From assembly GCA_011525625.1 (NCBI GenBank), contig WYAX01000012.1, positions 620,001 to 684,000 of the forward strand: 64,000 nucleotides of DNA. Reading direction: 5' to 3'. Position numbers and translations under genes: made by a program. The stretch's first letter is position 1. Every line of letters begins with the position of its first letter. This document shows positions 55,262-64,000 of the stretch, in pieces. Source of the DNA: Nitrospira defluvii. GTDB taxonomy: Bacteria > Nitrospirota > Nitrospiria > Nitrospirales > Nitrospiraceae. Under the pieces are notes generated by a model. The model ran no database searches and was not told the origin of the DNA. It saw only the letters and a list, made by a program, of their open reading frames with translations.

Positions 55262-55516
55262 ATGGATGCCTGGAACGGGATAGGCCGTCTCCTGATCGTC
55301 GCAGGCTTGGCCCTCGCGGCTGTCGGTCTGGTACTGACGCTGGCAGAGAAATGGCCTGGTATCGGTTCGCTGTTCGGTTGGGTCGGAAGGTTACCCGGTG
55401 ATCTCTCGATTACGCGAGAGCGATTTAGCCTCTATGCTCCGATCGCGACCAGTCTTGTGCTCAGCATTCTGCTGAGTCTGCTCTTTTACGTCCTTTCATG
55501 GCTCTTTCGCCGCTGA
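55262..55516 (+). CDS. DUF2905 family membrane protein
   Basis: An 84-residue protein with two transmembrane helices (about 8-27 and 60-80) and the family signature GRLPGDLSITRERFSLYAPI between them. The loop should face the periplasm or cytoplasm; no function is known. It starts four bases after asd, and the next gene (SpoIID-like) begins inside its end (55498), so they are coupled. Confidence 0.9.
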   Translation: MDAWNGIGRLLIVAGLALAAVGLVLTLAEKWPGIGSLFGWVGRLPGDLSITRERFSLYAPIATSLVLSILLSLLFYVLSWLFRR

Positions 55517-56712
55517 TTCCACATCGGTTCTTCAGAATGGCTGTCGTCGCGGGGGGCATGGTGTGGCTTTCATTCGTTTCTGCCCATCCCTCCTCTGCTG
55601 AATCCATTCGGGTGTTGTTGGCGCAGGAAGCACCGTTCCTGGATGTGCGCTCAGAGGGTGCCGTTGCGTTGGTGAGTGAGAGCGGCGAGACGAAGACGCT
55701 GCACGGGCCGATTCATCTCACCGCTCGGGGGGACGGGTTCTATCTCGACGGCCGACGTCTCGCAGGTGGGCAGGTGCAGCTTCGCCCGCTCCGGCACAAC
55801 CTGACGTTGCTTATCGGGAAGGACGGAGGAACCGGCGCGATGACCCCGCTCCCGATCAGCGGTGCCGTGCGGGTGTTGCGGAAAGGCCATGCGCTCTCCG
55901 TCGTCAACCAGGTGGATTTAGAAGAGTACGTCAAAGGTGTGGTGCCGTCAGAAGTCAGCTCGGCCTGGCATCCGGAAATGTTGAAGGTGCAGGCGGTAGC
56001 GGCGCGAACGTACGCCCTGTACAACAAGATGTTAAGTGCTGCGCGGGAGTATGACGTGGTCGCCACGATTCAAGATCAGGTCTACCGGGGGCGGGTGGGT
56101 GTGGATCGCCGGGTCGAAGAAGCCGTTGAATCGACGCGCGGGATTGTGGTGACCCATCAGCAGGCGCCGATCTATGCGGCATTTTCCTCCACCGCCGCCG
56201 GCCCGACCGAAGATGCCGTGAATGTGTGGGCCAATAAAGATTTGCCCTACTTGAAAGGCGTGGAATGTCCGTTTGATTTGGAATCGCCCTACTATCAATG
56301 GAAAGCCAGCGTGAAGATTGAGCAGCTGGAGCACAATCTCCGCCGCCAAGGATTTTCCGTGGGCACGATTGCAACGATCACCCCGATTGCCTATAGTCGT
56401 GCCGGGCGAGTCGCCCGTTTACGCATTCTGCATTCCGGCGGCGAGACGATCTTGCGTGGGGAAGACCTTCGCAAGGCGGCGGGATATACCGTGATCCCGA
56501 GTACCCAGTTTGAAGTCGAATCGATCGGCGCCGAGGTGGTCTTTGCCGGATACGGAGCAGGCCATGCCGTGGGGCTCTGCCAATGGGGCGCGAAAGAGTT
56601 GGCGGAACTCGGCTATTCCTACAACAGCATTCTGCAGTACTACTATCCAGGGACCGAGTTGCACAATGCCGCCCGGTCGCAACTTCTGATGCCGGTGATT
56701 CCAACCCCCTGA
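55498..56712 (+). CDS. SpoIID/LytB-domain protein
   Basis: A 404-residue secreted protein. A signal peptide covers about residues 12-35 (FFRMAVVAGGMVWLSFVSA), and the SpoIID/LytB domain covers about 125-395, with VVPSEVSSAWHPEMLKVQAVAARTYA containing the catalytic Glu of the lytic-transglycosylase-like fold, and YGAGHAVGLCQWGAKELAELG near the end. In sporulators SpoIID cleaves denuded glycan; in other bacteria such proteins act in the cell wall. It overlaps DUF2905 by 19 bases, and its stop overlaps the queA start (TGATG). Confidence 0.9.
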   Translation: MALSPLIPHRFFRMAVVAGGMVWLSFVSAHPSSAESIRVLLAQEAPFLDVRSEGAVALVSESGETKTLHGPIHLTARGDGFYLDGRRLAGGQVQLRPLRHNLTLLIGKDGGTGAMTPLPISGAVRVLRKGHALSVVNQVDLEEYVKGVVPSEVSSAWHPEMLKVQAVAARTYALYNKMLSAAREYDVVATIQDQVYRGRVGVDRRVEEAVESTRGIVVTHQQAPIYAAFSSTAAGPTEDAVNVWANKDLPYLKGVECPFDLESPYYQWKASVKIEQLEHNLRRQGFSVGTIATITPIAYSRAGRVARLRILHSGGETILRGEDLRKAAGYTVIPSTQFEVESIGAEVVFAGYGAGHAVGLCQWGAKELAELGYSYNSILQYYYPGTELHNAARSQLLMPVIPTP

Positions 56713-57752
56713 TGTTGCTCAGCGAGTTTGATTTCCCATTCGACCCGGTGCTCGTGGCCGACCATCCTGTGCTCCCGCGCGATCAGGCACGGTTGTTGGT
56801 CATGGAGCGCTCGAGCGGGATGAGGACCCATCGCCGGGTCGCGGATCTGCCCTCGTTGCTCAGTCCAGGCGATCTGGTGGTGGTGAACAATACCAAAGTG
56901 ATGCCGGCGCGCGTGCCGGCCAAAGTGCGGTCGACCGGAAAACTTCTGGATTTGCTGTTCGTGCAAGACCTTGGACAGAATGTGTGGGAGGTGCTGATCA
57001 AAGGGCGATTTCGACCCGGGGCCCTGATCGATTTCCCGGGTGGTGCCAGCGGTGAGATCGTGGAACGGAGCCAGGCTCGAACGACCATGTTGGTCAGGGG
57101 CGTCACCAACGTGTATGACCTGATGCATGAGGCCGGTACGATGCCGCTCCCTCCGTACATCAAGCGTGAGCCGTCACCGGAGGACCGGGGGTGGTACCAG
57201 ACGGTGTTCGCGCAACAGGAAGGCGCGATTGCGGCGCCGACCGCGGGGTTACACTTCACAAAACAGTTGCTGGAGTCGATGGCGGCAAAGGGAATCGGGA
57301 TGACGCAGGTGACGTTGCATGTCGGCCCCGGCACGTTTCGTAGCGTGAAAAGTGAGCGGATCGAAGATCACCGCATGTTGTCGGAGCAGGTGGAGGTGTC
57401 TTCCGCCGCGGTCGAGCAGATTCAGCGAACACAACGGAGCGGCCATCGTGTAGTTGCGGTCGGGACCACCGTCGTGCGCGCGCTGGAGACGGCGGCTGGC
57501 GGAGGACGTGGGATCGCGCCGTTTCAGGGACCGGCCGACCTGTTTATCACCCCAGGGTTTCCGTTCCAGGTGATCGATGCGCTGGTGACGAATTTTCATT
57601 TGCCGCGGACCACCTTGCTGATGCTGGTGTCTGCGTTTGTCGGCGTGGAACCGCTTCGCGCTGCCTACCATGAAGCGGTGGCACAACGGTACCGGTTCTA
57701 CAGTTATGGGGATGCGATGCTACTCGGGGCGGGGTGGCCGGTCGCTACATAA
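56712..57752 (+). CDS. queA: S-adenosylmethionine:tRNA ribosyltransferase-isomerase
   Basis: A 346-residue QueA, which transfers ribose from SAM to make epoxyqueuosine on tRNA wobble G. It starts LLSEFDFPFDPVLVADHP, with RDQARLLVMERSSG, and has the typical FRPGALIDFPGG and EQEGAIAAPTAGLHFT-type block (here FAQQEGAIAAPTAGLHFT) and the C-terminal ALVTNFHLPRTTLLMLVSAF. The ATG at 56712 fits the family; the frame is open upstream only through overlap with SpoIID. The stop overlaps the minus-strand gene after it by eight bases. Confidence 0.95.
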   Translation: MLLSEFDFPFDPVLVADHPVLPRDQARLLVMERSSGMRTHRRVADLPSLLSPGDLVVVNNTKVMPARVPAKVRSTGKLLDLLFVQDLGQNVWEVLIKGRFRPGALIDFPGGASGEIVERSQARTTMLVRGVTNVYDLMHEAGTMPLPPYIKREPSPEDRGWYQTVFAQQEGAIAAPTAGLHFTKQLLESMAAKGIGMTQVTLHVGPGTFRSVKSERIEDHRMLSEQVEVSSAAVEQIQRTQRSGHRVVAVGTTVVRALETAAGGGRGIAPFQGPADLFITPGFPFQVIDALVTNFHLPRTTLLMLVSAFVGVEPLRAAYHEAVAQRYRFYSYGDAMLLGAGWPVAT

Positions 57753-58443
57753 GTTCTTTGTGGATTTTGACGGGGACTTTGCTCTTCATCGATTCGGAAT
57801 AGGCCATCAACGCGCGTTGCTGCTTTTGGAACAGCAGGTTCTGATACACCCGCTCCTTGATGATGGCGGCTTTGGCCGGATCGGACTCTCCTTCCCGTGA
57901 AGCCAGGGTCTGTGCTTCGGCGGATTCGGACGGCGTCAAGGCCACAGCGTCCATGATGACCAATCGTGCTTTGTTGGTGAGGATATCCTTGGTTTCCATG
58001 GCTTCGAAGGAGGCCGGTGTCAACCGGTTTGCCGCCAACAGCCGCCGATAGGATTCGGGGTCGAAGGCGCCGTTCTTCTGAAACTCCGTCCGCTGCATGA
58101 TCGCCTTCCGTAAATCTTCGTCGGACACCGTCAGCCCCATTTCCTTTGCGACGTGGAGCCACATGCGGTTGTCGATGAGCTGGTCCAGGACGAATTGTTT
58201 GAGGAACTCGTCCTTGATCTCGTTCTGTCCTTTGTCTTTGTAGAAGCGGTACGTATTTTCATAAGCCCGCCGATATTCATCGAGCGGGACGATCTGGTCA
58301 CCCACGGAGGCGACGACGTTGCCGCTTTGCTGGCCGAACCCCCACCAGCCCATCGTGATGACGAACGCCAGGGCGAGAATGCCCATGATGGATTTCAAAA
58401 ACCATGGATAGTCGTGAGCGGCTTCGCGCAACAGCTTGATCAT
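57745..58443 (-). CDS. SurA/PpiD N-terminal domain-like chaperone without PPIase domain
   Basis: A 232-residue protein. An N-terminal helix (residues about 17-34, IMGILALAFVITMGWWGF) would anchor it in the inner membrane facing the periplasm. The rest is the SurA_N-type chaperone fold: VGDQIVPLDEYRRAYEN, FVLQLIDNRML-like helices (FVLDQLIDNRMWLHVAKEMG) and ILTNKARLVIMDAVALTPSE. PpiD proteins go on with a parvulin domain, which this one lacks; it stops soon after the chaperone fold. It is convergent with queA. Confidence 0.8.
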   Translation of the reverse strand: MIKLLREAAHDYPWFLKSIMGILALAFVITMGWWGFGQQSGNVVASVGDQIVPLDEYRRAYENTYRFYKDKGQNEIKDEFLKQFVLDQLIDNRMWLHVAKEMGLTVSDEDLRKAIMQRTEFQKNGAFDPESYRRLLAANRLTPASFEAMETKDILTNKARLVIMDAVALTPSESAEAQTLASREGESDPAKAAIIKERVYQNLLFQKQQRALMAYSESMKSKVPVKIHKELM

Positions 58444-58552
58444 CGAGAGCGCCTCTTGTCGGCAAGGTTTCGCGGATTCTACTCAGGCGGCGACAGCAAA
58501 GGCAAGACCTAGAATCGCATGGCGCGCGGGTGTGAGAAGATTGCGACTTTGT

Positions 58553-58581
58553 TTGTGCAGGTTCGAGAGATTTGTTATAGT
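58553..58581 (+). promoter_or_regulatory. Probable promoter upstream of the RDD gene and mre cluster
   Basis: TTGTGC at 58553-58558 and TATAGT at 58576-58581 with 17 bases between, about 25 bases before the RDD gene start. Confidence 0.55.
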
Positions 58582-58605
58582 GACGACGAATTGGGGAGAT
58601 TTCCG

Positions 58606-59064
58606 GTGGCGGAGGAGGCAATCGGGCACAGCCCGGTGGAACTGGGTGTCTATCCCAAAGCCCAGGTGCTGAATCGCTTTATCGCCAAAACGATCGATCT
58701 CCTGATCGTGGCGGCGGCGGGTAAACTGGTCCCTCCAATCGGTGTTCTTGCCGGACTTGCCTACATTCTGCTGGCCGACGGATTTGGTGGTGGTCGCAGT
58801 GTCGGGAAGCGGCTTATCGGGCTTCAAACCATCGTCCCACGTACACGGGATCCGGCGGGCTTCCGGGAGTCGATCATCCGTAATCTGCCTTGCGGACTTG
58901 CCCAGCTGGCGTTTGAAATTCCGTATGTGGGTTGGATCGGGTGGGGAGCGCTGCTCTCGCTGGAAGGCTTGCTGGTCATCGGGAATGACCAAGGGCGCCG
59001 GTTGGGCGATGACATCGCCAAGACGCAGGTGCTGGAAAGCGGACAGTTGGATGTGTCGGATTGA
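58606..59064 (+). CDS. RDD-family membrane protein
   Basis: A 152-residue protein with the RDD domain: LNRFIAKTIDLLIVAAAG with the Arg and Asp of the name, GRSVGKRLIGLQTI, and GRRLGDDIAKTQVL near the end. Three or so transmembrane helices are expected. Function is unknown for most members; some are sodium/proton antiporters. The GTG at 58606 follows GGGGAG and gives the natural family start; an ATG at 58519 would add a 29-residue region that overlaps the promoter. mreB follows after 47 bases. Confidence 0.85.
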   Translation: MAEEAIGHSPVELGVYPKAQVLNRFIAKTIDLLIVAAAGKLVPPIGVLAGLAYILLADGFGGGRSVGKRLIGLQTIVPRTRDPAGFRESIIRNLPCGLAQLAFEIPYVGWIGWGALLSLEGLLVIGNDQGRRLGDDIAKTQVLESGQLDVSD

Positions 59065-59072
59065 ACGTGTAA

Positions 59073-60161
<1,089 letters not shown>

Positions 60162-60179
60162 CCTCCATCCCGAGTGTGG

Positions 60180-61061
60180 ATGGCTATATCGCGCTCTACA
60201 TACGGCACCCGGCGTCTCGCCATCGTCTTGTTCGCCTGCCTGCTGATCGCCCTCTTTCTGCTTCCTAGCCAAAGCCAGAGGTTGTTGCAGTATGTCGGAG
60301 GCCCGTTGGGGCAGGTTCTGAGTGTGCCCCTGGCCGCATTCTCCACTGTGGATCATGGGATCTCCGAAACCTGGAGCGGCTATGTGGCGTTGCAGGCGGT
60401 TCATGAAGAGAACCGCCAGCTCCGTCGCGACATCGACTTGCTCAAGGGCCAGAACAATCAGCTACGGGAGTCTGTAGCGGCGGCGCAACGGTATGAGACG
60501 CTCCTGAGCTTCAAACAGCAGTCGCCTTCGCAAACCGTGGCCGCGCAGGTCATCGGTCGGGATGCCACCAACTGGTATCGCGGGATGATTCTCAATAAGG
60601 GTGAGGGCGACGGGGTGCGACCGGAAATGGGCGTAGTCACTCCTGCTGGGGTTGTCGGGCGCATCGTCAAAACCAACTCCACGTCGTCCGTTGTCCTGCT
60701 CGTCACCGATCCTAACAATGCGATTGCCGGTGTGGTGCAGCGGACCCGCGACGAAGGTGTCGTCGAAGGCACGAGTAACGGTCGCGCGCGACTCAAGTAC
60801 ATTCCGCTGTTATCGCGGGTTCAAGCGGGCGACCGGGTCGTCACCTCCGGGTTGACCGGAACCTTTCCACGCGGGCTGGCGATCGGAGGGCTGACCCAGG
60901 TCGAAAAATCAGAAGGCGATCTGTTTCAGTCGGCCGAGATCGAGCCGGAAGTCGATCTATCCAAACTGGACGAAGTACTGATCATTACGGCCCCCTATGA
61001 CGATGCCGAGGCCGCACAGAAGTTATTGCAGGAAATCCATGGGGATCGAAAGAAGCCATGA
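60180..61061 (+). CDS. mreC: Rod shape-determining protein MreC
   Basis: A 293-residue bitopic protein: one transmembrane helix (about residues 13-33), a coiled coil (LQAVHEENRQLRRDIDLLKG), then the two periplasmic beta barrels with LNKGEGDGVRPEMGVVTPAG and GDRVVTSGLTGTFPRGL. It scaffolds the elongation complex. I give the ATG at 60180; a GTG two codons earlier is also possible and neither has a clear ribosome site. The stop overlaps mreD (ATGA). Confidence 0.93.
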   Translation: MAISRSTYGTRRLAIVLFACLLIALFLLPSQSQRLLQYVGGPLGQVLSVPLAAFSTVDHGISETWSGYVALQAVHEENRQLRRDIDLLKGQNNQLRESVAAAQRYETLLSFKQQSPSQTVAAQVIGRDATNWYRGMILNKGEGDGVRPEMGVVTPAGVVGRIVKTNSTSSVVLLVTDPNNAIAGVVQRTRDEGVVEGTSNGRARLKYIPLLSRVQAGDRVVTSGLTGTFPRGLAIGGLTQVEKSEGDLFQSAEIEPEVDLSKLDEVLIITAPYDDAEAAQKLLQEIHGDRKKP

Positions 61062-61558
61062 AGTTTCTCTTGTACCTGCTCCTGGCGTTGGTCGTGGTGC
61101 CCTTTCAGACCACGCTGCTGCATTACTTCAGTGTGTTCGGAGTCCGTCCCGATCTTGGGTTAGTGGCTGCCTGCCTTGTGGGGTTTCTTGGGGGCGAACT
61201 TGACGGGTTGATCCTCGGCCTCATTCTGGGATGCTTTCAAGACATGCTGTCCGCGGGAGACCTTTGGATCAATGTGGTGACCAAGGGGGGCAGCGGGTTT
61301 TTGGCCGGATTGGCCGGGCGCCATATGGCGCATATCACGCCGGCGGTCATGACGGCCGGGCTGGCCATTATCTCCTGCCTGTCGAGCGCGGTGTTTCTCT
61401 ACTCCTTGAATCCGGCCGACTTGGATGAAGTGTGGCTGGGGGTGCGCTCCACGATTGTCGTGCAAGCGGCGCTTGATGCGGCTGTCGGTGCCGGTCTCTA
61501 TTTGTTGTTCCGACAACGCTGGTCCGATGATCGGATGGTAACGGAGGGGATGCTCTAA
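61058..61558 (+). CDS. mreD: Rod shape-determining protein MreD
   Basis: A 166-residue integral membrane protein with about five hydrophobic helices and the typical VFGVRPDLGLVAACLVGF and GLILGLILGCFQDMLSAG blocks. It partners MreC. The ATG at 61058 overlaps the mreC stop. Confidence 0.92.
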   Translation: MKFLLYLLLALVVVPFQTTLLHYFSVFGVRPDLGLVAACLVGFLGGELDGLILGLILGCFQDMLSAGDLWINVVTKGGSGFLAGLAGRHMAHITPAVMTAGLAIISCLSSAVFLYSLNPADLDEVWLGVRSTIVVQAALDAAVGAGLYLLFRQRWSDDRMVTEGML

Positions 61559-61602
61559 ACCGGGCCCGACGTTCCGCGAAGGGCAGACACGAGCAGGCGA
61601 CC

Positions 61603-63486
61603 ATGGCGACGGCAGGATTCAACGATTCCGAGCTCCTGGATCTTCAGCGGCGGCTGGTCATTCTGCGTGTGGGCCTCCTGCTGGTGGTGGGGCTGCTTGC
61701 CTTGCGCCTGTGGCACCTCCAGATACGCGAAGGGCCCTATTACCGGGACCTTTCAGAGAATAACCGGACACGTTCAGTGGTGCTGGAGCCGGCGCGAGGG
61801 CTTATTTTCGACCGGAACGGCCTCCTGCTGGCCAATAATGTGCCGAGTTTCGCCCTGTATGTCACACTGGAAGATGTGAAGGATCGCGCGGCGCTGGTGG
61901 GGCAACTGGCCTCGCTGCTCAGCCTTGATCCGGAGCTGATTCAAAAGAAGCTGTCGATCGGCAAGGGTGGCAAATTGCAGCCTCGCAAAATCAAAGATCG
62001 GCTGACCTTACGCGAGGCGACGCTGATTGAGTCTCACCGGTTGGATCTGCCGGGAGTAATGATCCAGGTCGAGTCACAGCGGAACTATCCCGCCGGGGAC
62101 GTGGCGGCGCATCTGTTGGGGTATGTCGGCGAGGTCTCAGCCGACCAGCTTGAAAAACCGGATTTTGCGGACCTGCATCAGGGCAGCATTGTCGGTCAAT
62201 ATGGCGTTGAAAAATGGTTCGATCGTCAAGTGCGCGGGCGGGCGGGGCAGAAGAGTGTCGAAGTCGATGCGCTCGGCCATGAAAAACGTGCCATCGTGTC
62301 GGACAAGCCGGTGGCGGGGGATGATCTCTACCTCACCATCGATGCCCGGCTTCAGAAGATAGCCGAAGATCTTCTAGGCGAGGAATCCGGGGCGATCGTG
62401 GCGCTCGACCCCACGAACGGCGATATTTTGGCGATGGCGAGCCGTCCGGGATTCGACCCCAATGTGTTGTCCAAAGAGTTGAGCAACAAGCAATGGGTGG
62501 AGATCGTACAGAATGAACGCCGCCCGCTGAACAATCGGGCCACGCAAGGACAGTATCCTCCCGGCTCGACCTTCAAAGTCATCATGGCGGCAGCCGCACT
62601 CGAATCCAACACGGTGACCCCGTCGACCATGGTGCGGTGCAACGGCGGGTATCAATTCGGCAATCGGCTGTTTCGTGACTGGAAACAGGGCGGGCATGGA
62701 TCGGTGGACGTGAACGACGCGTTGATCCATTCCTGTGACGTCTACTTTTATACCGTCGGCCAGCGTATGGGAATCGATACGATTGCCGAATACGCGAAAC
62801 AGTTCGGTTTGGGACAGGAAACCGGGGTGGAATTGCCGTCCGAACGGGTGGGCATCGTCCCGTCCACGGCCTGGAAGCAAAAGGCCCGCAATCAGCCCTG
62901 GTATCCGGGCGAAACCATTTCTGCCGCCATCGGGCAGGGGTATGTGACTGTCACTCCGCTGCAGATGGCCAGCGTCATCGGCACGGTTGCCAATGATGGG
63001 GTGTCGGTCAAGCCGCGATTGGTGCAAGCGGTGATGAATCGGGCCACCGGTGAACGGGCTGAATTCCCGCCGGCGGTTCGCGGGAAGGTGGCGGTGAAGC
63101 CGGCGACCATTGCGCTCATCAAGGAGGCGCTGGCCGACGTGGTGACCAAGGGAACGGCGACGCGGGCCAAGTCGTCCCTGGTCACGATCGGTGGAAAAAC
63201 CGGAACGGCCCAGACGGCAGCGCTGCGCACCGGCCCCGAGAAAGATATTCCGAAAAAATTTCGGGATCACGCGTGGTTCGTGGCCTTCGCGCCGGTCGAG
63301 GCTCCGCGCATCGCTGTGGCTGTCCTGGCCGAGCATATGGGACATGGTGGGTCCGCCGCCGCGCCTCTGGCGAAAGAGGTGATTGAAGCCTATGTCAAAG
63401 CGTATCCCGAAGTTCTCCACGCTGTTCCTTCTAATGGGCGGGTAACGTCGACTGCACCGGCAGTCGGCACGAGACCGAACTTGTGA
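61603..63486 (+). CDS. mrdA: Penicillin-binding protein 2 (transpeptidase of elongation)
   Basis: A 627-residue class B PBP. One transmembrane helix is at about residues 20-40, followed by the pedestal domain (about 55-235) and the transpeptidase domain with the catalytic Ser322 in GSTFK, the SCD motif in HSCDVYFY, and KTG at 532-534 in GKTGTAQ. The ATG at 61603 fits the family start. It cross-links new glycan with RodA, whose gene starts within its stop codon (TGATG at 63484-63488). A 30-residue Thr/Ser tail follows the domain. Confidence 0.95.
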   Translation: MATAGFNDSELLDLQRRLVILRVGLLLVVGLLALRLWHLQIREGPYYRDLSENNRTRSVVLEPARGLIFDRNGLLLANNVPSFALYVTLEDVKDRAALVGQLASLLSLDPELIQKKLSIGKGGKLQPRKIKDRLTLREATLIESHRLDLPGVMIQVESQRNYPAGDVAAHLLGYVGEVSADQLEKPDFADLHQGSIVGQYGVEKWFDRQVRGRAGQKSVEVDALGHEKRAIVSDKPVAGDDLYLTIDARLQKIAEDLLGEESGAIVALDPTNGDILAMASRPGFDPNVLSKELSNKQWVEIVQNERRPLNNRATQGQYPPGSTFKVIMAAAALESNTVTPSTMVRCNGGYQFGNRLFRDWKQGGHGSVDVNDALIHSCDVYFYTVGQRMGIDTIAEYAKQFGLGQETGVELPSERVGIVPSTAWKQKARNQPWYPGETISAAIGQGYVTVTPLQMASVIGTVANDGVSVKPRLVQAVMNRATGERAEFPPAVRGKVAVKPATIALIKEALADVVTKGTATRAKSSLVTIGGKTGTAQTAALRTGPEKDIPKKFRDHAWFVAFAPVEAPRIAVAVLAEHMGHGGSAAAPLAKEVIEAYVKAYPEVLHAVPSNGRVTSTAPAVGTRPNL

Positions 63487-64000
63487 TGATTGATCGGGTG
63501 ATCGACAGTCGAGGGCTCGATAGTTTCGATCTGCGCTTCATGGGGCTGGTGGCGGTCATCCTGTCGGTCGGGGTGCTCTCCATCTACAGCGTGACGCATT
63601 CGCAGGATACGGCGTTCCCGTTTTACCTCAAACAGCTGGTCTGGATTCTCCTGGGAACGGTGGCGTTCCTGGTGATGTATCTGTCGGACTACCACAAGAT
63701 CGCGCGCTTGGCCTACCCGACCTACGCAGTCATTTTGATTATGCTGGCGGTGGTGCTGTTCATGGGAAAATCCAGCCGAGGGGCTCAGCGGTGGATTCCG
63801 ATCGGCCCCTTTGCCTTTCAACCGTCGGAGTTTGCCAAGTTGGTGCTGGTTTTGGTGTTGGCCAACTATTATTCCCGGGCCCCTCGCGTCGGCTGGTTGC
63901 ATCGGGTGGTCTTGCCGGGCCTGATTGTGTTGCCGGGCCTGTTGCTCATTCTCAAGCAGCCGGATTTGGGCAGTGGTCTCAGCTTTTTGGCGGTCTACGC
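63486..64000 (+). CDS. rodA: Rod shape protein RodA, SEDS glycosyltransferase (3' end cut by window)
   Basis: The first 171 residues of RodA are present. Recognisable segments are SRGAQRWIPIGPFAFQPSEF and LKQPDLGSG, where the Asp of the second is the catalytic residue of the SEDS glycan polymerases, with several hydrophobic helices between. The ATG at 63486 overlaps the mrdA stop, as usual for this pair. The remaining part of the gene lies beyond position 64000. Confidence 0.93.
   Translation, partial: MIDRVIDSRGLDSFDLRFMGLVAVILSVGVLSIYSVTHSQDTAFPFYLKQLVWILLGTVAFLVMYLSDYHKIARLAYPTYAVILIMLAVVLFMGKSSRGAQRWIPIGPFAFQPSEFAKLVLVLVLANYYSRAPRVGWLHRVVLPGLIVLPGLLLILKQPDLGSGLSFLAVY

Overview
The window looks like a stretch of chromosome from a Nitrospira-like nitrite oxidiser (phylum Nitrospirota). 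This is an inference from three things: GC-rich coding style, a five-gene 2-oxoacid:ferredoxin oxidoreductase operon of the kind used in reductive-TCA carbon fixation, and a housekeeping order typical of a free-living Gram-negative bacterium. No rRNA or other direct taxonomic marker is present. Layout, left to right. (1) 1-7.1 kb: a PilZ-like/alpha-beta hydrolase/methyltransferase fusion, a large membrane histidine kinase whose sensor appears to be two tandem copies of one 7TM module, a YheT-type hydrolase and a class II aldolase-family gene. (2) 7.1-17.7 kb: a mobile island next to tRNA-Asn. It carries a 61-bp direct repeat, an exported protein of unknown function, an apparent defence operon (a single-chain SIR2-APAZ-Argonaute protein followed by two proteins with HEPN-type R-x4-6-H motifs), a small replication/regulation block (HUH-like protein, Cys-rich protein, two XRE regulators, an ImmA-type protease) and a large serine recombinase that reads into the tRNA gene. 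(3) 17.7-23.2 kb: the five-subunit oxidoreductase operon on the minus strand, with a consensus promoter, a long leader and an intrinsic terminator, then two small genes. (4) 23.3-39.3 kb: rho, rpmE, prfA, prmC, murA, then the histidine genes hisG-D-B-H-A-F-IE with a lipoprotein gene inside them, a HIT protein, dnaG, rpoD and a CAU tRNA. (5) 39.3-44.3 kb: a zinc-ribbon protein, a short RNase HIII, an M48 lipoprotein protease, an outer-membrane porin-like gene with no visible signal peptide, rnpB, and a glutaredoxin-like gene whose end is antisense to rnpB. (6) 44.5-55.3 kb: branched-chain amino acid synthesis (ilvB, ilvN, ilvC), phospholipid synthesis (psd, pssA), a leucine-type T-box leader, leuA, a cupin, leuB, an NHL-repeat protein and asd. 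(7) 55.3-64 kb: a DUF2905 membrane protein, a SpoIID-like protein, queA, a SurA/PpiD-like N-domain protein, an RDD membrane protein, and the rod-shape cluster mreB-mreC-mreD-mrdA-rodA, the last cut by the window end. How the parts fit: regions 1 and 3-7 are ordinary chromosome, with histidine and branched-chain pathways in operons and a tRNA-sensing switch on leuA. Region 2 is the accessory part and is visibly richer in A+T between about 7.2 and 13.4 kb. The strongest candidate for a little-described system is the SIR2-Argonaute fusion with its two HEPN-like partners.
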